Positions 1 through 7,784 of a stretch of 64,000 bases of DNA are shown here, in pieces. The notes under the pieces were generated by a model. It had not been told where the DNA came from. It was given only the letters and a program-made list of their open reading frames with translations, and made no database searches. Position 1 is the stretch's first letter; each line of letters starts with the position of its first letter. The translations under genes and the position numbers were made by a program. Source of the stretch: Flavobacterium algicola (lineage in GTDB: Bacteria > Bacteroidota > Bacteroidia > Flavobacteriales > Flavobacteriaceae); NCBI RefSeq assembly GCF_022399565.1, contig NZ_JAJTUT010000004.1, positions 178,956 through 242,955 of the forward strand. The letters are read 5' to 3'.

Positions 1-937
1 CGTAGAACTGACTGTTTTTAATAGTCATAATATCTTTATTGTTTTCGATCAATAATCCAATAGTAGCATTTTTTAAAGTTAAATGATTAATGCTATTTTC
101 TTTAGTTTCACTTTGTAACCAAATTGTTCCCCATTGTCCAGGAATATCATCGTACAAGGGCTCTAATCTATCACCTTCAAAAATAACTTCTCCTTCTAAT
201 TTATCTGTGGTCGATGTAGTGCCATTAATTTTAATACTTGCGTCTTTGGATACGATTAAACCAGAATTGTTATGAAAATGAACTCTAGCTCCAGGATTGA
301 AAATTACTGTTTTCCCTTCTGGAACAGCTGCATATCCGTAGATCACATAAGGTTTTGTATTTGAAAATAGCAATTCGTTCCCGTGTGATGCGTCATTTTC
401 ATCTAAGTAAAAGCCATATGTCTTATCTCCATCAACAGTGACTGTCTCCGTTGTGCCGTCGGTATATTTCTGAGGGTATAAAAATACAGCATCTTGAATT
501 AAAGTTACAAGTTCTACTTTTTGTAAATTGGTGCCAGCATCAAATTCAATTTGATCAGTGTATAAAAAATCAGTTGGATTTGCATCTGATGAAGCTGCAG
601 TGGTTTCTATAAAAATAAATAAACTGTCTTTTGCCAATAATGTAACATTGCTAAACTCTTTCCCTTCGATACCTGTCATTCCGTCAACAGTCATACGGTA
701 TTTAGAATTGAGTCTTTTACCGAGATTTATTGTTGGTATGTTAATGTCATTCTTAGAATCATTGTATACTTTTAAGGTATAAGTACTTGAGCCGATAGAT
801 GTAAAGACGGTGTCTAGGTATATTGTATCTCTAGAGAAAGCCAATTTACCAGTGCTGTCAACAGTTTCAAAATCAGTACGGCAAGAGCAAATAGCGATAA
901 GGATGCCTATAAAAATTGATAAGGAAAAAGGACGCAT
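1..937 (-). CDS. Beta-helix-like lipoprotein, 3' end outside window
   Basis: I translated this minus-strand frame by hand: 312 codons stay open from the ATG to the window edge, so the C-terminus is missing. The protein opens with a lipoprotein signal (MRPFSLSIFIGILIAICSC, lipobox cysteine about residue 19), so it is probably anchored in the outer membrane. The later part has short repeating turns with Asn and Gly (for example INGTTSTTDKLEGEVIFEGD and NHLTLKNATIGLLIENN), which resemble rungs of a right-handed parallel beta-helix. It diverges from the thioesterase gene on the other strand. No enzymatic motif is visible and I do not know its function; the beta-helix reading is an inference from the repeat pattern. 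Confidence 0.75.
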   Translation of the reverse strand, partial: MRPFSLSIFIGILIAICSCRTDFETVDSTGKLAFSRDTIYLDTVFTSIGSSTYTLKVYNDSKNDINIPTINLGKRLNSKYRMTVDGMTGIEGKEFSNVTLLAKDSLFIFIETTAASSDANPTDFLYTDQIEFDAGTNLQKVELVTLIQDAVFLYPQKYTDGTTETVTVDGDKTYGFYLDENDASHGNELLFSNTKPYVIYGYAAVPEGKTVIFNPGARVHFHNNSGLIVSKDASIKINGTTSTTDKLEGEVIFEGDRLEPLYDDIPGQWGTIWLQSETKENSINHLTLKNATIGLLIENNKDIMTIKNSQFY

Positions 938-1074
938 ATAAAAAGTTTTTGGTAAAAATAAGAAAAAACTATATTGGTTTTATAATCAAAATCGATTTTG
1001 GTTCTAGAATTGTAATTCTATTATCATTATGCTAGTTAAGTTTTCCTTATTTTTACGTCTATAAAATTAAAATT

Positions 1075-1515
1075 ATGACATTAGACAAAGTCAAAATGTT
1101 GGAGCAGTGTAACGCTTTTTCCAAAAACACCTTAATGGAAACACTGAACATTGAATACATCGATGCTGGTGCTGATTTTTTGGTAGCTAGAATGCCAGTA
1201 AACGCAGCGGTACATCAGCCCATGGGATTACTGCATGGTGGAGCCTCTGTCGCACTGGCAGAAAGCGTTGGTAGTACTGCCTCGCATTTTTTTATTAATT
1301 CGAAAGAACAAGAGGTGAGGGGAATCGAAATCTCGGCAAATCATCTCAAAAGTATACGCGAGGGATTTGTTTATGGAACTGCCAAATTAATTCATAAAGG
1401 AAGAACTATTCATCTTTGGGAAATAAAAATTACAAATGAACAAGGTGAATTAATATCATTATGTAAATTATCGAATATTGTCTTGGATAAAAAACCGCAA
1501 ACAAAAAAGCTTTAG
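1075..1515 (+). CDS. Hotdog-fold thioesterase (DHNA-CoA hydrolase type)
   Basis: A 146-residue PaaI/YbgC-like hotdog thioesterase of usual single-domain length. The signature HQPMGLLHGGASVALAE spans residues 47-63, with His54 and Glu63 at the positions used for acyl-CoA hydrolysis in this family. It lies 23 bp upstream of an isochorismate synthase gene in the same direction. That neighbourhood suggests it hydrolyses 1,4-dihydroxy-2-naphthoyl-CoA in menaquinone synthesis (MenI role) in the cytoplasm. The hotdog assignment is firm; the substrate is inferred from the neighbour, and a general acyl-CoA housekeeping role cannot be excluded. Confidence 0.85.
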   Translation: MTLDKVKMLEQCNAFSKNTLMETLNIEYIDAGADFLVARMPVNAAVHQPMGLLHGGASVALAESVGSTASHFFINSKEQEVRGIEISANHLKSIREGFVYGTAKLIHKGRTIHLWEIKITNEQGELISLCKLSNIVLDKKPQTKKL

Positions 1516-1538
1516 TAATATAATAAGTTCAATAAATT

Positions 1539-2606
1539 ATGATTGATTTTTTTATAAAAGTAAAACAGCAGGAAGCACAAAATTTGCCATTCGTTATCTT
1601 TAAAAAGTCTAATAAAAAAAAGCTGGTAGGTTTTTTTCAGAAGAATGATCATCTCTATTTTGCCGAAAATTTTAAGGAAAGAGGTTTTGTGTTTGCTCCT
1701 TTTGATGGAAGTCAAATGTTGTTGATCCCAAAAGATGAATCTGTAAAATGGGAAACTAAAATCACAGTTGCAAAAAGAAAGGAAGAAGACCAAGAGGAAG
1801 TTTCTTATGATGACGATTTAAAGTCTAAAATTTATTTTGAAGCTCTTGTTCAAAAAGGAATTGATGCAATCTCACAAGGGAAGCTCAATAAGGTTGTCGT
1901 ATCTAGAGAGGAAATTGTAGCTGTTCCAGAATTTGACTTGGTAACTGTTTTTAAAAAATTGATAGATAATTATCCTAGTGCTTTTTGTTATTGTTGGTAC
2001 CATCCCAAAATAGGACTCTGGATGGGAGCAACACCAGAGCGACTGCTTAAGGCAAATAAAAAACGATTTTATACAATGGCATTGGCGGGTACAAAAATTG
2101 GTGATGATGTCGAAAAGGTTGTTTGGAAGTCCAAAGAAAAAGAGGAACAGCAAATTGTAACTGATTTTATTTTAGAAAATATAAAATCGATTACATCTGA
2201 AGTTGCTGTTTCAAGTCCTTACACTTTACAAGCGGGTAAACTACTACACATTATAACAGATATTGAGGGTGTTATGAATGAAAACTCAAATTTGAGTCAA
2301 GTTATTGAGGTCTTACACCCCACACCTGCAGTTTGTGGACTGCCCAAAGGTGTTGCCAAAGAATTTATTATCAAAAACGAAAATTACGATAGAAGTTATT
2401 ATACAGGATTTTTGGGTGAGCTGAATATTAAGGAATTTGATAAACATCAAAGCAAATCAGATTTGTATGTAAATTTACGATGCATGCAAATCATCAATAA
2501 AGATGCTCATCTATACATAGGCTGTGGTATTACAAAAGATAGTGTTGCAGAAAAAGAATGGAAGGAAAGTGTCAATAAATCTTCTACGATGAAGAAAGTA
2601 TTGTAG
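1539..2606 (+). CDS. menF: Isochorismate synthase
   Basis: A 355-residue chorismate-binding enzyme (MenF/EntC/anthranilate synthase I fold). It converts chorismate to isochorismate, the entry step of menaquinone synthesis. Recognisable motifs are LAGTKIGDD in the middle, HPTPAVCGLPKG, the segment YDRSYYTGFLGEL, and the C-terminal YIGCGITKDS, which carry the Mg-chorismate binding residues of the family. The length is slightly short for MenF, with a reduced N-terminal half. It follows the thioesterase gene closely, giving a two-gene menaquinone unit. Siderophore-type EntC is the alternative, but no siderophore genes are nearby. Confidence 0.88.
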   Translation: MIDFFIKVKQQEAQNLPFVIFKKSNKKKLVGFFQKNDHLYFAENFKERGFVFAPFDGSQMLLIPKDESVKWETKITVAKRKEEDQEEVSYDDDLKSKIYFEALVQKGIDAISQGKLNKVVVSREEIVAVPEFDLVTVFKKLIDNYPSAFCYCWYHPKIGLWMGATPERLLKANKKRFYTMALAGTKIGDDVEKVVWKSKEKEEQQIVTDFILENIKSITSEVAVSSPYTLQAGKLLHIITDIEGVMNENSNLSQVIEVLHPTPAVCGLPKGVAKEFIIKNENYDRSYYTGFLGELNIKEFDKHQSKSDLYVNLRCMQIINKDAHLYIGCGITKDSVAEKEWKESVNKSSTMKKVL

Positions 2607-2688
2607 TTTAGAAGGAAGAATCATTTATGTCAATTCTCTTTATTTTTTAGAGAAATTGATTAAGAGTTATAAATTAATAAGATTAAAA

Positions 2689-3405
2689 ATGAAGTTAGAT
2701 ATTTTAGCATTTGGTGCTCATCCTGATGACATAGAGTTAGGTTGTTCTGGAACAATATTAAAAGAAATTGCATTAGGGAAAACAGTCGGAATCGTTGATT
2801 TGACTCGTGGTGAATTAGGAACAAGGGGGACAGCCGAAATTCGTAATCAAGAAGCCACAGCCGCTGCAAAAGTGCTAGGCGTTGCTGTTCGCGAAAATTT
2901 AGAAATGCGCGATGGTTTTTTCGTAAACGATGAAAAGCATCAATTAGAGGTAATCAAAATGATTCGTAAATACCAACCTGAAATTGTTCTTTGTAATGCA
3001 ATTGATGACAGGCATATCGATCATGCAAAAGGTAGTAAATTAGTATCGGATGCATGCTTTTTATCAGGTTTGAGAATGATCGAAAGTACATTGGATGGTA
3101 AAGTCCAAGAAGCTTGGAGACCAAAGCTAGTATATCACTATATTCAGTGGAAAAATATAGTTCCTGACTTTGTTGTTGATATTACAGGCTTTGAAAAACA
3201 AAAGGTAGAATCTATTTTAGCGTATAAATCGCAGTTTTACGATCCCAATTCTGATGAACCAGAGTCACCAATAACCTCAAAAACTTTCTTAGAAAGTATC
3301 AATTATAGATCTAGAGACCTAGGAAGGCTCGCAGGTGTAGAATATGCAGAAGGATTTACTGTTGAAAGGTATTTGGCAGTCAATAGTTTAGGAGATTTAA
3401 AATAA
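2689..3405 (+). CDS. bshB1: Bacillithiol biosynthesis deacetylase BshB1
   Basis: A 238-residue PIG-L/LmbE-fold zinc deacetylase. The motif AHPDDIELGCSGT near the N-terminus and DDRHIDHAKG near residue 110 supply the zinc and catalytic residues. The family removes the acetyl group from GlcNAc-malate during bacillithiol synthesis. I start at the ATG at 2689 because MKLDILAFGAHPDD is the family's normal N-terminus; an in-frame ATG 11 codons upstream would add an unlikely basic tail. It is co-oriented with the menaquinone genes, about 80 bp behind menF. The bacillithiol assignment rests on overall similarity to the Bacteroidota BshB1 group; other PIG-L substrates are possible. Confidence 0.85.
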   Translation: MKLDILAFGAHPDDIELGCSGTILKEIALGKTVGIVDLTRGELGTRGTAEIRNQEATAAAKVLGVAVRENLEMRDGFFVNDEKHQLEVIKMIRKYQPEIVLCNAIDDRHIDHAKGSKLVSDACFLSGLRMIESTLDGKVQEAWRPKLVYHYIQWKNIVPDFVVDITGFEKQKVESILAYKSQFYDPNSDEPESPITSKTFLESINYRSRDLGRLAGVEYAEGFTVERYLAVNSLGDLK

Positions 3406-3431
3406 TTTTTAGATATTTTTTAAACAAAACA

Positions 3432-3462
3432 TTTGCAAAACTGAAGTTTAGTTGTATCTTTG
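3432..3462 (+). promoter_or_regulatory. Promoter of the tRNA-His gene
   Basis: A textbook Bacteroidota promoter: -33 element TTTG at 3432-3435, a 19-bp spacer, and -7 element TATCTTTG at 3455-3462, about 17 bp before the tRNA. The match to TTTG-N19-TAnnTTTG is exact. Confidence 0.8.
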
Positions 3463-3479
3463 CAACCGCAATACAAATG

Positions 3480-3553
3480 GTGGTTGTAGCTCAGTTGGTT
3501 AGAGCATCGGTTTGTGGTACCGAGGGTCGCGGGTTCGAGCCCCGTCTTCCACC
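3480..3553 (+). tRNA. tRNA-His (anticodon GTG)
   Basis: The cloverleaf is clear: D-arm TAGCTCAGTTGGTTAGAGC, anticodon stem-loop ATCGG-TTTGTGGT-CCGAG-like with GTG as the anticodon, and T-arm with GGTTCGAGC. A G precedes G1 at 3479, giving the G-1:C73 pair that marks tRNA-His. The acceptor stem pairs G1-C72, T2-A71, G3-C70 and G4-C69, but positions 5-68 and 6-67 read T opposite T. CCA is not encoded. It has its own promoter and is followed by a terminator, so it is transcribed alone. Confidence 0.95.
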
Positions 3554-3561
3554 CAAAAAGT

Positions 3562-3592
3562 AAAAGCCTCTCAGAAATGAGAGGCTTTTTTT
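3562..3592 (+). terminator. Terminator of tRNA-His
   Basis: Inverted repeat AAAGCCTCTCA / TGAGAGGCTTT with a short loop, followed by a run of seven T. It sits 9 bp past the tRNA end. Confidence 0.85.
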
Positions 3593-3638
3593 GTGGAATA
3601 AAGTGCAGCATTTTGATTTCTATTTTATATACAAAAAA

Positions 3639-3673
3639 ACGCCCTAGATCGTATTATTATGATCTAGGGCGTT
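3639..3673 (-). terminator. Terminator of the peptidyl-prolyl isomerase operon
   Basis: A 13-bp perfect stem AACGCCCTAGATC / GATCTAGGGCGTT around a 9-10 base loop. Read on the minus strand it is followed by seven T, so it ends the convergent isomerase transcript. Confidence 0.85.
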
Positions 3674-3691
3674 GTTGTATTTTAAATGCTA

Positions 3692-4888
3692 TTATTTTAC
3701 TTCTGGTTTGTTCTGAAACACTTCAATTTCAAAAATAAGCGTCGCGTTTGGAGGAATAACTCCACCGGCACCACTTTCACCGTAAGCTAATTTTGAAGGG
3801 ATTATGGCTATCAATTTTTCGCCATAGGTCATTAACTCAATCGCTTCTGTAAACCCGGGTATCATACTTCCTTTTTTACCCACTTCATAAGGAAAAGGTT
3901 GGTAACCATTTTGAGCAGCGCGATTAGGGTTGTGTTGTTCGTATGTCTTACTTAGTTCCTCGTAACTGGTGTCAAATAATGAACCATCTTCTAAGTAACC
4001 TGCGTAGTGAAAGTACAAAGTTGAACCTGCTGCTGGCTTCACTCCAGAACCCTTTTTAATAATTTTATAAGCTAATCCAGATGGAGTAGTAGTAGCCGTT
4101 GCTTTAGCTTCGGCAATAGATACCTTTTTTGCAGCAATTACAGGCGCTATCTTTTCTTCAACAGCTTTCTTGTCATCTTCGATTTTCTGAATCTCTTTTT
4201 TTCTGTTTTCCTCGTCAATTAAAGCTTGTTTTTTTTCATCTTCTTCTTTATTGTTGAAGTAGTCGCTGAATACCTTTTTTGCATTAAATTTTTTGGCATC
4301 TCTACCAACCTTTGTTATTATAACTTTAGTAATAACGTCTTCTTGCTTAATTGTGTTGACAACATCCATGCCTTCTGTGACATGTCCAAAAATGGTATGT
4401 TTTTGGTTAAGCCAAGGTGTCTCTTTATGTGTGATAAAAAATTGACTTCCATTAGTTTTTGGGCCAGAATTTGCCATAGCTAGAATTCCGCCTTTATCGA
4501 AAACCAACTCAGGAAGAAATTCATCCTTAAATGCATAGCCAGCACTACCGCTACCATTTCCTTGAGGATCTCCAGTCTGGATCATAAAATCATTAATAAC
4601 TCTGTGAAATTTCAGACCATCGTAAAAAGGTTTTTTCTTTAATTTTTCGTCTTTTACAAAGGGATGATTTCCTTCGGCCAAAGCAATAAAGTTTGCAACG
4701 GTAACAGGTGTTTTTTGATATTCTAATTCTAAAACAATATTTCCTTTGGAGGTCATTATCGTTGCAAAAATCCCGTCGGTTTTTACAGGTTTTTTAATGG
4801 TTGTTTTTGTTACCACAGTTTTTTGAGTGGCTTGTCCCTGCAGGTTAAGAACTCCCAAAAGTAGGAAGCATAAAAATTTTAATTTCAT
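3692..4888 (-). CDS. Secreted cyclophilin-FKBP fusion peptidyl-prolyl isomerase
   Basis: A 398-residue two-domain prolyl isomerase behind a cleavable signal peptide (MKLKFLCFLLLGVLNLQGQA), so periplasmic. Residues about 40-200 form a cyclophilin domain: FHRVINDFMIQTGDPQG, GGILAMANSGPKTNGSQFF and HTIFGHV are its active-site strands. A Lys/Glu-rich linker (about 205-260) leads to an FKBP domain (about 265-395) with LFDTSYEELS, MIPGFTEAIELM and the IPPNATLIFEIEV end. It is the last gene of a minus-strand group after a close paralogue and the GldI-like gene. Presumably it helps fold secreted or outer-membrane proteins; the client is unknown. Confidence 0.9.
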   Translation of the reverse strand: MKLKFLCFLLLGVLNLQGQATQKTVVTKTTIKKPVKTDGIFATIMTSKGNIVLELEYQKTPVTVANFIALAEGNHPFVKDEKLKKKPFYDGLKFHRVINDFMIQTGDPQGNGSGSAGYAFKDEFLPELVFDKGGILAMANSGPKTNGSQFFITHKETPWLNQKHTIFGHVTEGMDVVNTIKQEDVITKVIITKVGRDAKKFNAKKVFSDYFNNKEEDEKKQALIDEENRKKEIQKIEDDKKAVEEKIAPVIAAKKVSIAEAKATATTTPSGLAYKIIKKGSGVKPAAGSTLYFHYAGYLEDGSLFDTSYEELSKTYEQHNPNRAAQNGYQPFPYEVGKKGSMIPGFTEAIELMTYGEKLIAIIPSKLAYGESGAGGVIPPNATLIFEIEVFQNKPEVK

Positions 4889-4919
4889 TGTACAGATTTT
4901 AAGGTCTTTTTTTAGTTTA

Positions 4920-6026
4920 CTATTTATTGTCTACTAATTCAATTTCGAAAATGATATTAGCATTGGGCGGAATTACATCTCCTGCACCTCCTGCACCATA
5001 GGCTAGGTGAGATGGGATAAATAAAACAGCTTTATCACCATAAGATAATTTTTCTAATCCTTCGATAAAACCAGGAATCATGCCATCTTTTTTTCCTGCT
5101 GTGAAAGGAATAGGAATATATTGGTTCGCTTCAGCTCTTGCTGCTTCAAACTTTCCAAAAGTTTGTGCTACATTTTGAATACTTGTGTCAAATAAATGTC
5201 CATCTTCAAGAAATCCAGCATAGTGTATATTCAAATCAGCACCTTTTTCTGGTTTTTTTCCTCCCGCTTTTTTTGTAATTACATATTTTAAACCAGTTGA
5301 AGTTTTGGTCGCCTTTGCTTTTAATGCATTAAAATAATTAGTTTTATCTTGGCGTACTTCTTTGTATTTTGAATCTAATACAGACATTTCAGCCAATTGC
5401 TGTTTTTGCTTATCTGCTTCAACAGAAAAATAATCATAAAAAGTTTTTTCGGCATTAAACTTTTTAGCAGCTTCTCCTTTACGTATTATTGTCACCTTCT
5501 TGATGAAATCGTCTTGTTGCACTTTATTGACAGTTTCCATTCCGTTTTCTACAACATTACCAAAAATCGTGTGCTTGCCATTTAACCAAGGGGTTGGTAA
5601 ATGTGTAATGAAAAACTGACTACTGTTTGTTGAGGGACCGTTGTTGGCCATTGCAAGAACTCCTCCGTCTTCAAATCGTAAATCTGTAATTTCATCTTTA
5701 AATTTATATCCTGCATCTCCTGATCCTGTTCCTAGGGGATCTCCTGTCTGAATCATAAAATCGCTGATCACACGGTGAAACTTCAAACCATCATAAAAAG
5801 GTCTGTCTTTAAGATGATCATTGGTCACAAATTTATTTTTACCTTCAGCCAATGTAATGAAGTTAGCTACTGTAATAGGAGCTTTTTCATAATTTAATTC
5901 TACGATTACCTCTCCTTTACTAGTTTCAATTTTCGCATATAGACCATCAGGTAAATTGCTGTTTTCTTCTTTACACGATACGAAAGTGATTGCTAATAGC
6001 AGTAGGTATAAAATGTTCTTTTTCAT
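4920..6026 (-). CDS. Cyclophilin-FKBP fusion lipoprotein, paralogue of the next gene
   Basis: A 368-residue lipoprotein (signal ending LLLLAITFVSC, then KEENS) with the same order as its downstream neighbour: cyclophilin domain about residues 25-185 (FHRVISDFMIQTGDP, GGVLAMANNGPSTNSSQFF), a charged linker, then FKBP domain about 240-368 (LFDTSIQNVAQTF, MIPGFIEGLEKL, IPPNANIIFEIEL). The two genes are 31 bp apart and clearly arose by duplication. This copy is membrane-tethered whereas the other appears soluble or differently anchored. The catalytic residues of both folds look intact. Confidence 0.9.
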   Translation of the reverse strand: MKKNILYLLLLAITFVSCKEENSNLPDGLYAKIETSKGEVIVELNYEKAPITVANFITLAEGKNKFVTNDHLKDRPFYDGLKFHRVISDFMIQTGDPLGTGSGDAGYKFKDEITDLRFEDGGVLAMANNGPSTNSSQFFITHLPTPWLNGKHTIFGNVVENGMETVNKVQQDDFIKKVTIIRKGEAAKKFNAEKTFYDYFSVEADKQKQQLAEMSVLDSKYKEVRQDKTNYFNALKAKATKTSTGLKYVITKKAGGKKPEKGADLNIHYAGFLEDGHLFDTSIQNVAQTFGKFEAARAEANQYIPIPFTAGKKDGMIPGFIEGLEKLSYGDKAVLFIPSHLAYGAGGAGDVIPPNANIIFEIELVDNK

Positions 6027-6033
6027 TTGATAT

Positions 6034-6705
6034 TTAGTTTAAACTGTCTTGCGATTTTATTGGTGTTTTTATTGTTTTTACATTCGAAACAGATTCTTTT
6101 TCTGCATTTTGTTGTGCTTGAAGATTAGCTTTTTTACGGTCTTCAATCTCTTTTTTATAGGCTACTTCAGATTTAAAATCACGAAGGCTTACTGTAATTA
6201 ACAACGGAGTATTGCTGCCAATTTTCTTGGTGTCACCGCGATATCCGTATGCTTTATGAGATGGAAATAGAAAATTAACGCGTTCTCCTCTGTGCATTAA
6301 TTTTATACCGTCTCTCAAACCAATTAACACATCTTGTTTGTCAACATAATAGGTTTGTGGTCGCAGTTCTAATTCAGAGTAAATTATATCGCCGTTCAGC
6401 TGTTTAATTTCATAAGTAAAAAATGCAACATCGCCTTTTTTAGGAGTAATAGTATCCAGATCATTTTTGGTCTTATAACTGTACCAGTATCCTTTACTGG
6501 TGGCTATGTAAGGATTTTTACTGTCTTGTTTTATAATGGCCTTGATTTGTTGTTCTTCACTAGCCACAAGTTTTTTGTTTTTTTCGACAGATTTCTTCAT
6601 AAATACGCCAGATGAGTGCGAGATCGGACGTCGCACTTCCTGATTGTTCTTACAACTGAAAATAAGCAGTGAACAAATAAATCCTATTGCAATCTTAATT
6701 TTCAT
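6034..6705 (-). CDS. gldI: GldI-like FKBP lipoprotein
   Basis: A 223-residue lipoprotein (lipobox LLIFSC, then KNNQE) with one FKBP-type domain at about residues 75-185, containing GDVAFFTYEIKQLNGDIIY, IGLRDGIKLMHRGE and FLFPSHKAYGYRG. In Flavobacterium johnsoniae GldI is a lipoprotein of this layout needed for gliding and type IX secretion. A basic Gln/Lys-rich tail follows the domain. It lies 8 bp upstream of the cyclophilin-FKBP gene and 6 bp downstream of the DHH phosphoesterase gene, so all four are probably co-transcribed. The gldI name is given from family layout and needs a best-hit check. Confidence 0.75.
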   Translation of the reverse strand: MKIKIAIGFICSLLIFSCKNNQEVRRPISHSSGVFMKKSVEKNKKLVASEEQQIKAIIKQDSKNPYIATSKGYWYSYKTKNDLDTITPKKGDVAFFTYEIKQLNGDIIYSELELRPQTYYVDKQDVLIGLRDGIKLMHRGERVNFLFPSHKAYGYRGDTKKIGSNTPLLITVSLRDFKSEVAYKKEIEDRKKANLQAQQNAEKESVSNVKTIKTPIKSQDSLN

Positions 6706-6711
6706 ATACTT

Positions 6712-7716
6712 CTAGTTTAATTGACTAACAATCGATTCGAATTTCTGAACAGTTTCTAGCATCGAAACGTCAGATCTTCCTCCTGCAGCATTACGATGTC
6801 CACCACCATTAAAATGATCTCTTGCAAATTGATTCACGTCAAAATCTCCTTGGGAACGGAAAGATATTTTGATGATCTTTTCTTCTTTATTTTCGATAAA
6901 AATAGCAGTCAAGTGTATGCCTTTCATGCTCAATCCAAAATTAACAATACCCTCGGTATCTCCTTTAATATAATTGTAGGTATCTAACTCTTCTTGCGTT
7001 AATGTGGTGTAAGACGCATGGTGTGCTTCTAATATCTTCATATTTTGCAAAGCGCATCCTAGCAATTGCAAACGGCTGTAGGAACTATTATCGAAAAGTA
7101 AATTTGGAATTTGTGTATTTTCTACTCCTAAATCAATTAAAGAAGCGACTATTCTGTGTGTGTTTCCAGTTGTACCAGGAAATTTGAATGAACCTGAATC
7201 GGTTAAGATTCCAGTGTAAATACATGTGCCTATTTTAATATCAATTGCAGCTACTTCACCGAGTAACGATATGAAATTGTAAATCATTTCGCAAGTTGAT
7301 CCTATAGAGGTATCGGAATACATATACGCAGCATAATCATCTGGCTTTTGATGATGATCAATCATAACAAAAGTTTTTGATAATGAAGCTAACACTTTTT
7401 CCATTTCTTCACCTACGCGATGGAAAGCATTAAAATCTAAAGTAAATATTAAATCTGCATCGTTTAAAATTTGAGTGCATTTTTCTTTGTCTTTTTCGAA
7501 AATTTTTACTGTTTCAGAACCCGGTAACCAAGCTAGAAAATCAGGGAAATCATTTGGAGCAATAACAGTTGGCTCATGATTAAATTTTAATAAAAAATGG
7601 TATAATGCTAGAGTTGAACCCATAGCATCACCGTCGGGACCACGGTGTGGTATAATTGCGATTTTTTTTGGAGTAGCTAATAATTGCTGTATGGCTTGAA
7701 TGTCTTGTGTTTTCAT
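6712..7716 (-). CDS. DHH/DHHA1 phosphoesterase (NrnA-like)
   Basis: A 334-residue protein with the complete DHH set: HRGPDGDAMGS at about residue 24, DFNAFHRVGE near 95-105, MIDHHQKPDDY near 120, and the DHHA1 end motif GGGHRNAAGG near 305. NrnA-type enzymes degrade nanoRNA and dephosphorylate pAp in the cytoplasm, using manganese bound by the DHH aspartates and histidines. All metal ligands appear present. It is the first gene of the isomerase group, only 6 bp upstream of the gldI-like gene; this linkage occurs in other flavobacteria as far as I recall. Confidence 0.9.
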   Translation of the reverse strand: MKTQDIQAIQQLLATPKKIAIIPHRGPDGDAMGSTLALYHFLLKFNHEPTVIAPNDFPDFLAWLPGSETVKIFEKDKEKCTQILNDADLIFTLDFNAFHRVGEEMEKVLASLSKTFVMIDHHQKPDDYAAYMYSDTSIGSTCEMIYNFISLLGEVAAIDIKIGTCIYTGILTDSGSFKFPGTTGNTHRIVASLIDLGVENTQIPNLLFDNSSYSRLQLLGCALQNMKILEAHHASYTTLTQEELDTYNYIKGDTEGIVNFGLSMKGIHLTAIFIENKEEKIIKISFRSQGDFDVNQFARDHFNGGGHRNAAGGRSDVSMLETVQKFESIVSQLN

Positions 7717-7784
7717 AATGTGCGAAATTACATTTTTTTAATGTAATAGTGGAATGGTTTATAAAATTAACAACATTTTAGAAA

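Noticed and set aside
3420..3611. Open frame on the minus strand across tRNA-His
   Set aside because: A frame over a tRNA and its terminator, without a ribosome site or homology; shadow only.
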